Shown: positions 30,487-38,802 of the stretch, one piece after another
How the letters are laid out: every line of letters starts with the position of its first letter
Numbering within the stretch: position 1 is the first letter of the stretch
Origin: Labrenzia sp. VG12
GTDB taxonomy: Bacteria > Pseudomonadota > Alphaproteobacteria > Rhizobiales > Stappiaceae
Direction of reading: 5' to 3'
Length of the DNA stretch: 64,000 nucleotides
Assembly (NCBI RefSeq): GCF_002237595.1
Contig: NZ_CP022529.1
Location: 3,534,001 to 3,598,000, forward strand
The notes under the pieces: model-generated
What the model was told of the DNA's origin: nothing
The model's database searches: none
What the model saw: the letters and a program-made list of their open reading frames with translations, nothing else
Translations under genes and position numbers: made by a program

Positions 30487-31440
30487 TTAAATCCGCTCGA
30501 TGATGCGTTCGCCGAAGAGACCTTGCGGCCGGAACAGTAGGAAAATCAGGGCAATGATGTAGGCCAGCCACGATTCAATGCCGCCGCCGACAAGACCGCC
30601 CCAGTAGAGCTCGCCGATTTTTTCGCCAAAGCCGATGATCAGCCCGCCGACAATCGCCCCTGGAATGGAGGTGAAGCCACCGAGGATCAGCACCGGCAAG
30701 GCCTTGAAGGCTACGATTTCCAGCGCGAAGGAGACGTCGGAGCGCGCGCCCCACATGATGCCGGTTGCCAGCGCCACCAGACCGGCCGCGAACCAGACAA
30801 TCGCCCAGATCTGGTTGAGGGAGATACCGACGGACAGGGCCGCCTGGTGGTCATCCGCCACCGCCCGCAGGGCCCGGCCGATCCGTGTCTTGTTGAAGAA
30901 GATGCCAAGCGCCGCCACCATGATCACCGCAATCACGGCCGCCGCAATGTCGATATGCTGCAGGATCACCAGACCGCGGTCACCGAATTCGAAAGCGGTC
31001 GAACCTGTCGGCAGGCCGAGTTCTTCCGTGATCATCTGTTTCGGCTCGCCGCCAAAGACGAATTCGCCGAAGCCGATCAGGAAGTAGGTCAGGCCGATGG
31101 TGGCCATCAGGAGGATGATGTCAGGCTGGTTGACCAGCGGCCGCATCACGACCCGTTCCACGCCATAGGCGAGAATGCCCATGGCGCCGATGGTCAGGGC
31201 CAATGCGATATAGGCGGGCACCCCGTTTTCATGGAGCCCGACCAGGGTCAGGCCGGCAAACACCACCATGATGCCCTGGGCGAAGTTGAAGACACCCGAT
31301 GCCTTGAAAATCAGCACGAAGCCGAGCGCGATCAGGGCATAGAGAATTCCGGCGACAAAGCCTTCCCACAGAACCTGCAGGAAGAAATCCGGCATGGAAT
31401 ACATCTGCACGAAGGGGTCGATGAAAATGTCGTAGAGCAT
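30487..31440 (-). CDS. LivH-type ABC transporter permease
   Basis: The 317-residue permease has the LivH signatures LYALIALGFVLIFKASGVFNFAQG and LGGFTSIPGAIVGGLIIGFGE, with about eight predicted helices. It starts 15 bases downstream of the LivG-type gene and ends 17 bases before the LivM-type gene. With LivM it forms the channel of the importer. Confidence 0.91.
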   Translation of the reverse strand: MLYDIFIDPFVQMYSMPDFFLQVLWEGFVAGILYALIALGFVLIFKASGVFNFAQGIMVVFAGLTLVGLHENGVPAYIALALTIGAMGILAYGVERVVMRPLVNQPDIILLMATIGLTYFLIGFGEFVFGGEPKQMITEELGLPTGSTAFEFGDRGLVILQHIDIAAAVIAVIMVAALGIFFNKTRIGRALRAVADDHQAALSVGISLNQIWAIVWFAAGLVALATGIMWGARSDVSFALEIVAFKALPVLILGGFTSIPGAIVGGLIIGFGEKIGELYWGGLVGGGIESWLAYIIALIFLLFRPQGLFGERIIERI

Positions 31441-31455
31441 GGTCCGTTCGTCCCC

Positions 31456-32283
31456 CTAGTGGCTCACGCCGAGATATGCGTCGATCACGTTCTGATTGGC
31501 CTGCACCTCTTCCGGCGGGCCATCCGCGATCTTCTTGCCGTAGTCGAGCACGACCACGCGGTCGGAAAGATCCATGACGACACCCATGTCATGTTCAATG
31601 AGGGCGATCGTCGTGCCGAACTCCTGGTTCACGTCCAGGATGAACCGGCTCATGTCTTCCTTTTCTTCCAGGTTCATGCCGGCCATCGGCTCGTCGAGCA
31701 GAAGCAGATCAGGCTCCATCGCAAGCGCGCGGCCAAGCTCGACCCGCTTCTGCAGGCCGTAGGGAAGACGGCCGACCGGCGTCTTGCGGATGGCCTGGAT
31801 TTCCAGGAAATCGATGATGTCCTCGACCTTGCGCCGATGTTCGATCTCTTCCTGTTCGGCCGGACCGCGCCACAGAAGCTGCCAGAAGAAGTTCCTGTGC
31901 ATCTTCAGCGACCGGCCCGACATGATGTTGTCGAGCGTCGTCATGCCCTTGAACAGCGCCACGTTCTGGAAGGTCCGGGCAATGCCGTTGCTGGCCGCCT
32001 CGTAGGGTTTCATCTTGCGGCGGACCTTGCCCTGCCAGGTGATCGTGCCTTCCTGCGGATGATAAAAGCCGTTGATGACATTCAGCATCGAGGTCTTGCC
32101 GGCCCCGTTCGGACCGATGATCGCCCGGATCTCGCCCTTCTGGATATCGAAGGAAATGTCTGTGATCGCCTTCACGCCGCCAAAGGACAGCGAGACATTG
32201 TCGACCTGGAGCAGAACCTCACGCTTGGCAGGTTTGGTGGCCGGCTCCGGGGACATCGCGTTTTCCTGTACGATGGCGTTCAT
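31456..32283 (-). CDS. LivG-type ABC transporter ATPase
   Basis: The 275-residue ATPase has Walker A (IIGPNGAGKTSMLN), a degenerate ABC signature (LPYGLQKRVELGRAL), Walker B (LLLLDEPMAG) and the LivG-type C-terminus. Position one of the signature, usually LSYG, is LPYG here. Its start overlaps the end of the FadD-type ligase gene by four bases, which argues strongly that transport and CoA activation are expressed together. Confidence 0.91.
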   Translation of the reverse strand: MNAIVQENAMSPEPATKPAKREVLLQVDNVSLSFGGVKAITDISFDIQKGEIRAIIGPNGAGKTSMLNVINGFYHPQEGTITWQGKVRRKMKPYEAASNGIARTFQNVALFKGMTTLDNIMSGRSLKMHRNFFWQLLWRGPAEQEEIEHRRKVEDIIDFLEIQAIRKTPVGRLPYGLQKRVELGRALAMEPDLLLLDEPMAGMNLEEKEDMSRFILDVNQEFGTTIALIEHDMGVVMDLSDRVVVLDYGKKIADGPPEEVQANQNVIDAYLGVSH

Positions 32284-34265
32284 TCGGCGGCCTCCTGCAT
32301 GCCCTTGGCAGCGTCATGAGCGGTCATGTCGCGGATCTCGACAGTGGCCTCGATCGCGCCCTTGCGGCCGTCCTCGAACGTGACCTCCGTGCGCACATGT
32401 TTGGACGTCGAGCCGTCGTAAAGCGCCTCGATCAGCGGCGCATAGCGCTCGGCGATGAAACTGCGGCGGACTTTCTGTGTCCGGGTCAGCTCCCCGTCAT
32501 CGGCGTCCAGTTCCTTGTGCAGGATCAGGAAGCGCTTGATCTGTGCGCCTGCCATCATCGGCTCCTGCGACAGGTCCCGGTTGACCTGGTCCACATGGCT
32601 TTCGATCATGCCGTAGACATCCGGATTGGCAGCCAGTTCCTGGTAGGACGCGTAGTTGACGTTGTTGCGCTCCGCCCAGGATCCGACGGCGGTCAGATCG
32701 ATGTTGATGAACACCGCCACCATGTCCTTCTCGTGACCGAAGGCGACGGCCTCCTTGATGTTCGGGAAGAACTTGAGCTTGTTCTCGATGTATTTAGGCG
32801 CAAACAGCGCCCCATCGTTCAGCTTGCCGACATCCTTGGCGCGGTCGATGATCTTCAGGTGGCCGTTTTCGGCAATGATGCCCGCATCCCCGGTATGCAC
32901 CCAGCCATCCTGCGTCTTTGTACTGGCGGTCGCCTCGTCATTCTTGAAATAGCCGACGAAGACGCCGGGAGAGCGATACATCACCTCGCCGCTGTCGGCG
33001 ATTTTCAGCTCGACATCCGGAGCGGGCTTTCCGACCGTGTCACCGAAGATCTCGCCGTCCGGCTGCAGGGTGATGTACACGCTGGCTTCGGTCTGACCGT
33101 AGAGCTGCTTCAGGTTCAGCCCGAGTGAGCGGTAGAACTGGAAGATTTCCGGACCGATGGCCTCACCGGCCGTGTAGCCGACCTTCATGCGGGTCAGGCC
33201 CATCCGGTTTTTCAGCGGTCCATAGACAAAGACCTCGCCAAGCCCGTAGAGCATGCGGTCCTTGAAGGCGACCTCCTCGCCATTCAGGATCTTCTCACCG
33301 ACCTTGCGCGCAACGCCCATGAAGAAGTCGAACATCTTGCGTTTGGTTTTGCCGGCATCTTCCATGCGCACCATGATCATGGTCAGCATGTTTTCAAAGA
33401 CCCGGGGCGGTGCAAAGAAGTAGGTCGGCGCGATCTCGCGCCGGTCCACATCGATCGTATCCATGCTTTCCGGACAATTGACGCAATAGCCTGCGGTGAA
33501 GGACTGCGCGAGCGAGAAGACGTGGTCGCCGATCCAGGCCATCGGCAGGTAGGCGAGCACTTCCTCGGTCTCGTTCAGATTGTCGAAGACGTTGGCATTC
33601 CGGGCCGAAATGACCAGGTTGTCGAAGGACAGCATCACGCCTTTCGGTCGGCCCGTCGTGCCGGACGTATAAAGCATGACGGCAATGTCGGAGCCCTTGC
33701 CACCGGAAAAGCCCGAGGCCCAGTCATCGGCTGCCGACGCTGTCTTTTTCAACAAGTCACGGCCGATTTCCTGAACGGAGGCGTAATCATGCAGCTGGGT
33801 GTGGTCGTAATCCCTGAGGCCGCGCGCCTCGTCATAGATCACATGCCGCAGCGACGGCACGTCCTCGGACATGGACAGCAGCTTGTCGACCTGCTCCTGG
33901 TCTTCAACGACCGCAAAGGTGACTTCGGCATGCCCCAGGACATAGGCCATTTCCTCCGCCACGCTGTCCGCGTAGACCGGCACGGGTACGGCCCCGATCG
34001 CCTGGGCGGCGACCATCGACCAGTAGAGCCGTGGCCGGTTCGAGCCGACAATGGCAATCTTGTCTCCAGGCTTCAGCCCCAGAGACTTCAATCCGATGGA
34101 AAATGCGCGGAGCTCTTCCAACACCTCGGACCAGGTCCAGCTTTGCCAGATCCCGAAATCCTTTTCCCGGAACGCGGTCCGGTCACCGAAAACCTTCGCG
34201 TTTTGCAGAAGGATTTTCGGAAAGGTGTCCTCCCCGCGCGATGACGCGCTGGCCGACCCTACCAT
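32280..34265 (-). CDS. Long-chain-type acyl-CoA synthetase (AMP-binding)
   Basis: The 661-residue ligase has the P-loop YTSGTTGRPKGVMLS, the helix YGQTEASVYITLQPDGE and the C-terminal hinge VHTGDAGIIAENGHLKIIDRAKD, as in large FadD15/ACSL-type enzymes. It activates a carboxylic acid to its CoA thioester; it may also work as a vectorial trap for imported substrate. ATG 34265 follows a GGGAAG; upstream in-frame codons read as non-coding. It is the first gene of the operon. A second, unrelated ligase closes the operon. Confidence 0.88.
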   Translation of the reverse strand: MVGSASASSRGEDTFPKILLQNAKVFGDRTAFREKDFGIWQSWTWSEVLEELRAFSIGLKSLGLKPGDKIAIVGSNRPRLYWSMVAAQAIGAVPVPVYADSVAEEMAYVLGHAEVTFAVVEDQEQVDKLLSMSEDVPSLRHVIYDEARGLRDYDHTQLHDYASVQEIGRDLLKKTASAADDWASGFSGGKGSDIAVMLYTSGTTGRPKGVMLSFDNLVISARNANVFDNLNETEEVLAYLPMAWIGDHVFSLAQSFTAGYCVNCPESMDTIDVDRREIAPTYFFAPPRVFENMLTMIMVRMEDAGKTKRKMFDFFMGVARKVGEKILNGEEVAFKDRMLYGLGEVFVYGPLKNRMGLTRMKVGYTAGEAIGPEIFQFYRSLGLNLKQLYGQTEASVYITLQPDGEIFGDTVGKPAPDVELKIADSGEVMYRSPGVFVGYFKNDEATASTKTQDGWVHTGDAGIIAENGHLKIIDRAKDVGKLNDGALFAPKYIENKLKFFPNIKEAVAFGHEKDMVAVFINIDLTAVGSWAERNNVNYASYQELAANPDVYGMIESHVDQVNRDLSQEPMMAGAQIKRFLILHKELDADDGELTRTQKVRRSFIAERYAPLIEALYDGSTSKHVRTEVTFEDGRKGAIEATVEIRDMTAHDAAKGMQEAAE

Positions 34266-34634
34266 GAACTGTTTCTTCCCTTTAGAAGGCGCCCCGGTTG
34301 TCCGGGATCGTTCCCTGATGGGTATGAAACTCTCTGCCGCGCCAACCTTCAACCGGTAAATTGTGAAAGGCAGACCGGCAGCGTGTCCCAACCCGTTATC
34401 TTCACGCTAGGACCGGGCGTTTGCAGCAATATGTTTCAATCATGTCGAAATGTTTCAATCGCGCTGCGAGTGCGAAATGGCTTTCTCGGCATGCGCGCGC
34501 CCGCGACGGAAAACCTGAATGAGAACAGGTCTCTGGCGCCTGGTATTTGGGCCAGAAAAGCCTCTTGACCTCAAGTTAACTTGAGAAGGCATGATCCCGG
34601 CCCGTTCAGGATTTGTCGAAATTTGGAGATGGAA
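34266..34634. other. Divergent regulatory region, FadD operon / VOC gene
   Basis: No gene is seen. The plus-strand side holds the SoxR-type promoter at 34565-34595. The minus-strand side must contain the promoter of the FadD-Liv operon, for which no confident element was found. Two related ATGTTTCAATC / ATGTTTCAATCG strings occur at about 34431-34460. Confidence 0.4.
34565..34595 (+). promoter_or_regulatory. SoxR-type operator-promoter
   Basis: TTGACC (34565-34570) and CATGAT (34590-34595) are separated by 19 bases, the overlong spacer of MerR-family promoters. The spacer carries the 16-base perfect palindrome CTCAAGTTAACTTGAG (34570-34585). Extended, the site matches the known SoxR box CCTCAAGTTAACTTGAGG at 17 of 18 positions. 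It stands about 40 bases before the VOC gene. No soxR gene is adjacent. Confidence 0.85.
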
Positions 34635-35027
34635 ATGGATTTGAACCAGGTCACGTTGGAAGCTGCCGACTTTGAAGCGTCGGTGGATTTCTACCAGCGG
34701 CTCGGACTGCATCTGATTGTTCTGAGCGAAGGCCGATATGCCCGGTTTGAACTTCCCTCCGGCTCCACGACGCTTTCCCTTCACAAGGCCGAAAACCCGG
34801 TTACGCCGGGCGCCGTCTTGTACTTCGAGGTCGACGATGTCGATCTGCACTACCGGCAGCTGGTTGAACAGGGCATCGCGTTTGAGATCCCGCCAACGGA
34901 AGAAAGGTGGCGCTGGAAGGAGGCCCGTTTCAGCGACCCGTCAGGCAACAGGCTCTGCCTGTTTCACGCAGGACCCGATCGCAGGTTTCCACCCTGGAGA
35001 CTGGATCAGACCAAGCCAGGAGAATAA
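34635..35027 (+). CDS. VOC-family (glyoxalase/bleomycin-resistance-like) protein
   Basis: The 130-residue protein has two beta-alpha-beta-beta-beta modules: an N-terminal LEAADFEASVDFYQRLGL and a C-terminal YFEVDDVDLHYRQLVEQG...ARFSDPSGNRLCLFH. Metal ligands of the glyoxalase type are only partly visible (a Glu in YFEVDD). It could bind or modify an electrophile or antibiotic-like compound. ATG 34635 has GGAG six bases upstream, while ATG 34629 has none at a usable distance. Its SoxR-type promoter predicts induction by redox-active compounds. Confidence 0.82.
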   Translation: MDLNQVTLEAADFEASVDFYQRLGLHLIVLSEGRYARFELPSGSTTLSLHKAENPVTPGAVLYFEVDDVDLHYRQLVEQGIAFEIPPTEERWRWKEARFSDPSGNRLCLFHAGPDRRFPPWRLDQTKPGE

Positions 35028-35087
35028 CCGGCAGCCGGCTCGTCAGTCTTGGATGGACATACGGTGTCTATCACTTGCGCATTCGGG

Positions 35088-35762
35088 CTAGAAGCGGTGC
35101 CGGACGCCCAGGGTCGGCGTATCTGATCCACAGCGACGGCAGTCGAACAGGCCGTAGACGCTGGACCGGTGATGCATGCGGAAGACCAGTTCGGTATCCG
35201 GATGACTGGGCAAGGCGAAGGTAACTTCCGGCGAGAAGTAGTGGAGCAGCTTCCGGTTGGGATCGGGCGCGGCGCTGCGGGCTTCATAGTCCATGCGTTT
35301 GATGGTGTAGTTCAGGCCGGTGCTGACGGCGACGCTGGTCCTGATCGTCTCGTTCCAGGGAAAGTTGTGCCAGCGGGCATAGAGCGCGCCCCAGACCTGC
35401 GGACCGTTGCTGTCGCCGAACATTGCACCGGCACCGGCTTCCGCCTCGAAGGAAAACAGGGAATTGCGGTAGAACTCATAACCGGCCGCAGCACCGATGA
35501 AACCGGTGTCTTCATAGTCACCGCTGAAAAGAAGAACCTGATCCATCGGCTCGGAACTGAGTCGGCCACCAAAAACCATGACATTCCAGTGCCTGGCAAT
35601 TGGCTGCGGGTCGAGCAGCGTCCTGAGGGACGTCAAAGCGGCCCCTTCTTGCTCCTCGGACGCAAATCCCTTCCCGAGCCCGACAGCAAACAGAAAAAGC
35701 AGGAGAGCAGCGGCATGGCGCAGCCGGCACAATGTCGTCGAACATCCTCTCAAACCTGGCAT
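35088..35762 (-). CDS. PagL-like lipid A 3-O-deacylase / acyloxyacyl hydrolase
   Basis: The 224-residue outer-membrane-type protein has a signal peptide (AALLLFLFAVGLGKGFAS) and an eight-strand-like pattern. Near its C-terminus is ELVFRMHHRSSVYGLF, resembling the His-Ser catalytic segment of PagL, and the chain ends VRHRF, with a terminal Phe. PagL removes the 3-O acyl chain from lipid A. Four cysteines (two in GCSTTLC, two in CRRC) are unusual. ATG 35762 is chosen to give a proper signal peptide. The enzyme call is moderately sure. Confidence 0.62.
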   Translation of the reverse strand: MPGLRGCSTTLCRLRHAAALLLFLFAVGLGKGFASEEQEGAALTSLRTLLDPQPIARHWNVMVFGGRLSSEPMDQVLLFSGDYEDTGFIGAAAGYEFYRNSLFSFEAEAGAGAMFGDSNGPQVWGALYARWHNFPWNETIRTSVAVSTGLNYTIKRMDYEARSAAPDPNRKLLHYFSPEVTFALPSHPDTELVFRMHHRSSVYGLFDCRRCGSDTPTLGVRHRF

Positions 35763-36146
35763 TGCCCGCTGCCTCACCACAAATGCGCCTGACACATGGA
35801 GGCCCCTTTGGCCCTCCACCCCTCTGACCGCCGGCCACTCTGAGCGGCATTCGAAAAAGACGAATCCCCCGATAATTCTTGGCAATATGGGACTATCTTA
35901 CTTAACGTAAATTAAACTTAGCCAATCCTTACCCGGATCAGATGGATAAAATCACCGGTAATTTTGTGCTGTTCGGCAATGCCGGATTTGGATCAGGGAG
36001 AGACACGACATCGTGCATTTTGCTCAAAAAATGCACTTGCCGAAAAAGTTTGCAAAACAAATCTTCCCTCACTAACGTGTCATGCTTGTGCATTGCAGGA
36101 CGGGCGCAGCGTTGAGGCTGCGCTGACGAAAATACAGGAGAGGTTG
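35763..36146. other. Divergent intergenic region with a 24-base palindrome
   Basis: No gene is seen. GTGCATTTT (36013-36021) and AAAATGCAC (36028-36036) form a perfect inverted repeat around GCTCAA. A related GTGCATTGC occurs near 36090, and a GCGCAGC/GCTGCGC hairpin at about 36107-36126 precedes the ribosome-binding site. The region probably controls the ABC importer at 36147. The conserved TPP-riboswitch elements were looked for and not found. Confidence 0.5.
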
Positions 36147-37157
36147 ATGCTCTACAGCAAGATCGTCGCAGCCGCGCTCGTGGCGCTTGGAACGACCGCG
36201 GCGGTGGCAAGCGACACGACAGATGTTCCCTTTGCCCTCGATTGGAAATTCGAAGGACCGTCTGCCCCCTATTTTGCCGCCATCGACAATGGTCACTTCG
36301 CAGACAAGGGCCTGAATGTCGAAATCACGGCAGGCTCCGGATCGCTCGATGCGATCCCGAAGGTCGCAACCGGTGCGTTTCCGATCGGTTTCGCGGACAT
36401 CAACAGCCTGATCAAGTTCATCGACCAGAATCCGGGCGCGCCCGTCATTGCCGCCATGATGGTCTATGACAAGCCACCCTTTGCCGTGATCGGCCGCAAG
36501 TCCCTGGGTGTCGAAGGTCCGGGCGATCTGGCCGGCAAGGTTCTGGGTGCCCCGCCACCGGACGGAGCCTGGGCGCAGTTTCCGATCTTTGCCGCCGAGA
36601 ACGGCATCAACATGGACGACATCAAGGTCGAGCCGGTCGGCTTTCCGACCCGTGAACCGATGCTGGCCGAAGGCAACGTGTCGTCGATCACCGGTTTCTC
36701 CTTCAGTTCCTATCTGAACCTGGTGCGCCTTGGTGTTCCGGAAGAAGATATCTCCACCATCCTGATGGCCGACCACGGCCTGGACCTTTATGGCAATGCG
36801 GTGATCGTGAACACCGAGTTTGCCGAAGCAAACCCGGATGTGGTCAAGGGCTTCCTGGAAGCGGTTGCCATGGGCTGGAAAGACGCGATCGCCGATCCGG
36901 AAGCCGTCATCCCGTCGCTTGTGAAGCGCAACCCCGCCGCCGACGCGGCGCTCGAGCAACGCCGGCTTCAGCTGGCAATCGACGCCAATGTCGTCACCGA
37001 CTACACCAGCGCCAACGGCATGGGCGGCATTGATGCGGACCGCATGGCCAACGCCATCAAGCAGATCGGCACGGTCTACGACTTCCAGAACGCGCCGGAT
37101 GCCAGCCTCTATTTCACCGACGCCTACCTGCCTGAAGGCGGTTTCTCTCTGAAGTGA
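36147..37157 (+). CDS. NMT1/SsuA-type ABC substrate-binding protein
   Basis: The 336-residue protein has a signal peptide (MLYSKIVAAALVALGTTAAVA) and an NMT1/ThiY-like fold: LDWKFEGPSAPYFAAIDNGHFADKGL, then AGSGSLDAIPKVATGAFPIGFAD. Such proteins bind pyrimidine precursors of thiamine, sulfonates, taurine or related compounds. ATG 36147 has GGAGAGG just before it. It begins a three-gene importer operon and is followed by a GGGGCG/CGCCCC hairpin (37173-37194). The ligand cannot be read from sequence. Confidence 0.88.
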   Translation: MLYSKIVAAALVALGTTAAVASDTTDVPFALDWKFEGPSAPYFAAIDNGHFADKGLNVEITAGSGSLDAIPKVATGAFPIGFADINSLIKFIDQNPGAPVIAAMMVYDKPPFAVIGRKSLGVEGPGDLAGKVLGAPPPDGAWAQFPIFAAENGINMDDIKVEPVGFPTREPMLAEGNVSSITGFSFSSYLNLVRLGVPEEDISTILMADHGLDLYGNAVIVNTEFAEANPDVVKGFLEAVAMGWKDAIADPEAVIPSLVKRNPAADAALEQRRLQLAIDANVVTDYTSANGMGGIDADRMANAIKQIGTVYDFQNAPDASLYFTDAYLPEGGFSLK

Positions 37158-37172
37158 GTTTGAAACAAGTTC

Positions 37173-37194
37173 GGGGCGGAGGCCTGAGCGCCCC
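37173..37194 (+). other. Stem-loop behind the NMT1-type binding-protein gene
   Basis: GGGGCG (37173-37178) pairs with CGCCCC (37189-37194) in the gap between the binding-protein and ATPase genes. No T-run follows, so read-through is expected. Confidence 0.5.
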
Positions 37195-37224
37195 CGCTTC
37201 CCTCCCGGTCGATCCAAGGATCCA

Positions 37225-38022
37225 ATGACAGCACTGATTGAAATCAAGGACGTCCGCCACGCCTATGCGACAGCGGCCGGACCCTTGCCCGTTCTGGACG
37301 GGCTGAATGTTTCCGTAGAGGAAGGCGGTTTCTGCGCCGTGGTCGGCCCGTCCGGCTGCGGAAAATCGACCTTGACCCGGCTGATCGCCGGACTGATGAA
37401 ACCCGACGAAGGCGAAGTCTGGCTTCACGGTGAACGGGTACGCGGTCCGCGGTCCACCGTCGGCATGGCCTTTCAGAACCCCGTGCTTCTGGAATGGCGC
37501 ACGATCCTGAAAAACGTGATGCTGCCCCTGGAGATTGTGCCGAACGGCCTGAAGGGAAAGGCGGCCGTCGACCGGGCACGGCATCTCCTGTCTCTCGTCG
37601 GCCTTGAAGGCTTTGAAGACAAGCGGCCATCGGAACTCTCCGGCGGCATGCGCCAGCGAGCGTCGCTCTGCCGGGCGCTGGTTCATCAGCCCGAAGTGCT
37701 GATCCTCGACGAACCTTTCGGAGCTCTCGATGCCTTCACACGAGAAGACCTCTGGCAGACCATGCATGACCTGAAGGAAAAAGAACCCTTCACCGGCGTG
37801 CTGATCACCCACGACCTGCGCGAATCCATTTTTCTGGGTGACCAGGTGGTCGTGTTGTCCGGCCGGCCGGCGCACACGCAATATGTCATGACCATTCCCC
37901 GTTCCGAGCGCGCCACTCTGGAAGAACTTTATACGGCGGAGGCAGCGGAACGGCTGGCGATCCTGAGGCACCAGATCGAGATTGCGCAGGGCCGCGCGCC
38001 GGAAGAGGAGCCAGCAGCATGA
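37225..38022 (+). CDS. SsuB/TauB-type ABC transporter ATPase
   Basis: The 265-residue ATPase has Walker A (VVGPSGCGKSTLTR), the signature LSGGMRQRASL, Walker B (VLILDEPFGALD) and the switch ITHDLRES. It belongs to the nitrate/sulfonate/taurine family. Its end overlaps the permease start by four bases, and it powers import of the ligand bound by the upstream SsuA-type protein. Confidence 0.92.
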   Translation: MTALIEIKDVRHAYATAAGPLPVLDGLNVSVEEGGFCAVVGPSGCGKSTLTRLIAGLMKPDEGEVWLHGERVRGPRSTVGMAFQNPVLLEWRTILKNVMLPLEIVPNGLKGKAAVDRARHLLSLVGLEGFEDKRPSELSGGMRQRASLCRALVHQPEVLILDEPFGALDAFTREDLWQTMHDLKEKEPFTGVLITHDLRESIFLGDQVVVLSGRPAHTQYVMTIPRSERATLEELYTAEAAERLAILRHQIEIAQGRAPEEEPAA

Positions 38023-38786
38023 CCGGACGCTTCCGCAATGTGATCGTGCCGCTTGTGGCCATGCTTGTCTTCTTGATGCTCTGGGAAGCTCTCGTCTGGC
38101 TGAACGGCTGGCCCAACTACAAGATGGCCTCGCCCAGCGATCTCTGGCCTGCCTACACCCGCTACTGGGAGCTGTTCCTGGTGATGGGCTGGCAAACGCT
38201 CTGGCGCACGGTGGTTGGCCTGCTTCTGGCCGTGATCGTCGGCACGGCCTTTGGCATGCTCATGGGCTTTTCACGCACCATGCGCGATGCGCTTTACCCG
38301 CTCCTGGTCGGCTTCAACGCCATCCCCAAGGCAACGGTGGTGCCAATCGTGGCACTGATGTTTGTCGGCGCCCATGACTTCAACACCATCCTGATCGCCT
38401 TCATGATCTCGTTTTTCCCGATCGCCGTCTCGGTCTCGATCGGCCTGTCGACCCTTGAACCGGAATACCGGGATATCCTCAGATCGCTGGGGGCGTCACA
38501 GACAACGATCTTCTGGAAAATTGCGCTGCCCAAGACCCTGCCGGAATTCTTCGGAGCCCTGAAGGTCTCGGTAACACTTGCCTTTATCGGCACCAACCTG
38601 ATGGAGATCGTCAGCCCGCATGGTCGCGGCCTCGGCGCCCTCTTCGACAGCGGCAAAACCAATTCGGATTACCCGCTCATGTTCGCGGTCCTGATCGCGC
38701 TCGCCCTGCTCGGCATCGTTCTCTATTACATCGTTGTCGGACTGGAGAAGATCTTCGCGGGCTGGGCGGAACGGGCGCCGCACTAG
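38019..38786 (+). CDS. SsuC/TauC-type ABC transporter permease
   Basis: The 255-residue permease has about six helices and the cytoplasmic EAA-like loop (YRDILRSLGASQTTIFWKIALPKTLPEFFGALK) that contacts the ATPase. It overlaps the ATPase gene by four bases and ends the importer operon. The next gene is the convergent GlxA-type regulator, 16 bases away. Confidence 0.91.
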   Translation: MTGRFRNVIVPLVAMLVFLMLWEALVWLNGWPNYKMASPSDLWPAYTRYWELFLVMGWQTLWRTVVGLLLAVIVGTAFGMLMGFSRTMRDALYPLLVGFNAIPKATVVPIVALMFVGAHDFNTILIAFMISFFPIAVSVSIGLSTLEPEYRDILRSLGASQTTIFWKIALPKTLPEFFGALKVSVTLAFIGTNLMEIVSPHGRGLGALFDSGKTNSDYPLMFAVLIALALLGIVLYYIVVGLEKIFAGWAERAPH

Positions 38787-38802
38787 TCCCAGGCTGATTT
38801 CT

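Noticed and set aside
35886..36146. TPP riboswitch ahead of the NMT1-type importer
   Set aside because: The conserved CUGAGA and ACCUGAUC-like elements were not found, although NMT1 proteins are often thiamine-related.
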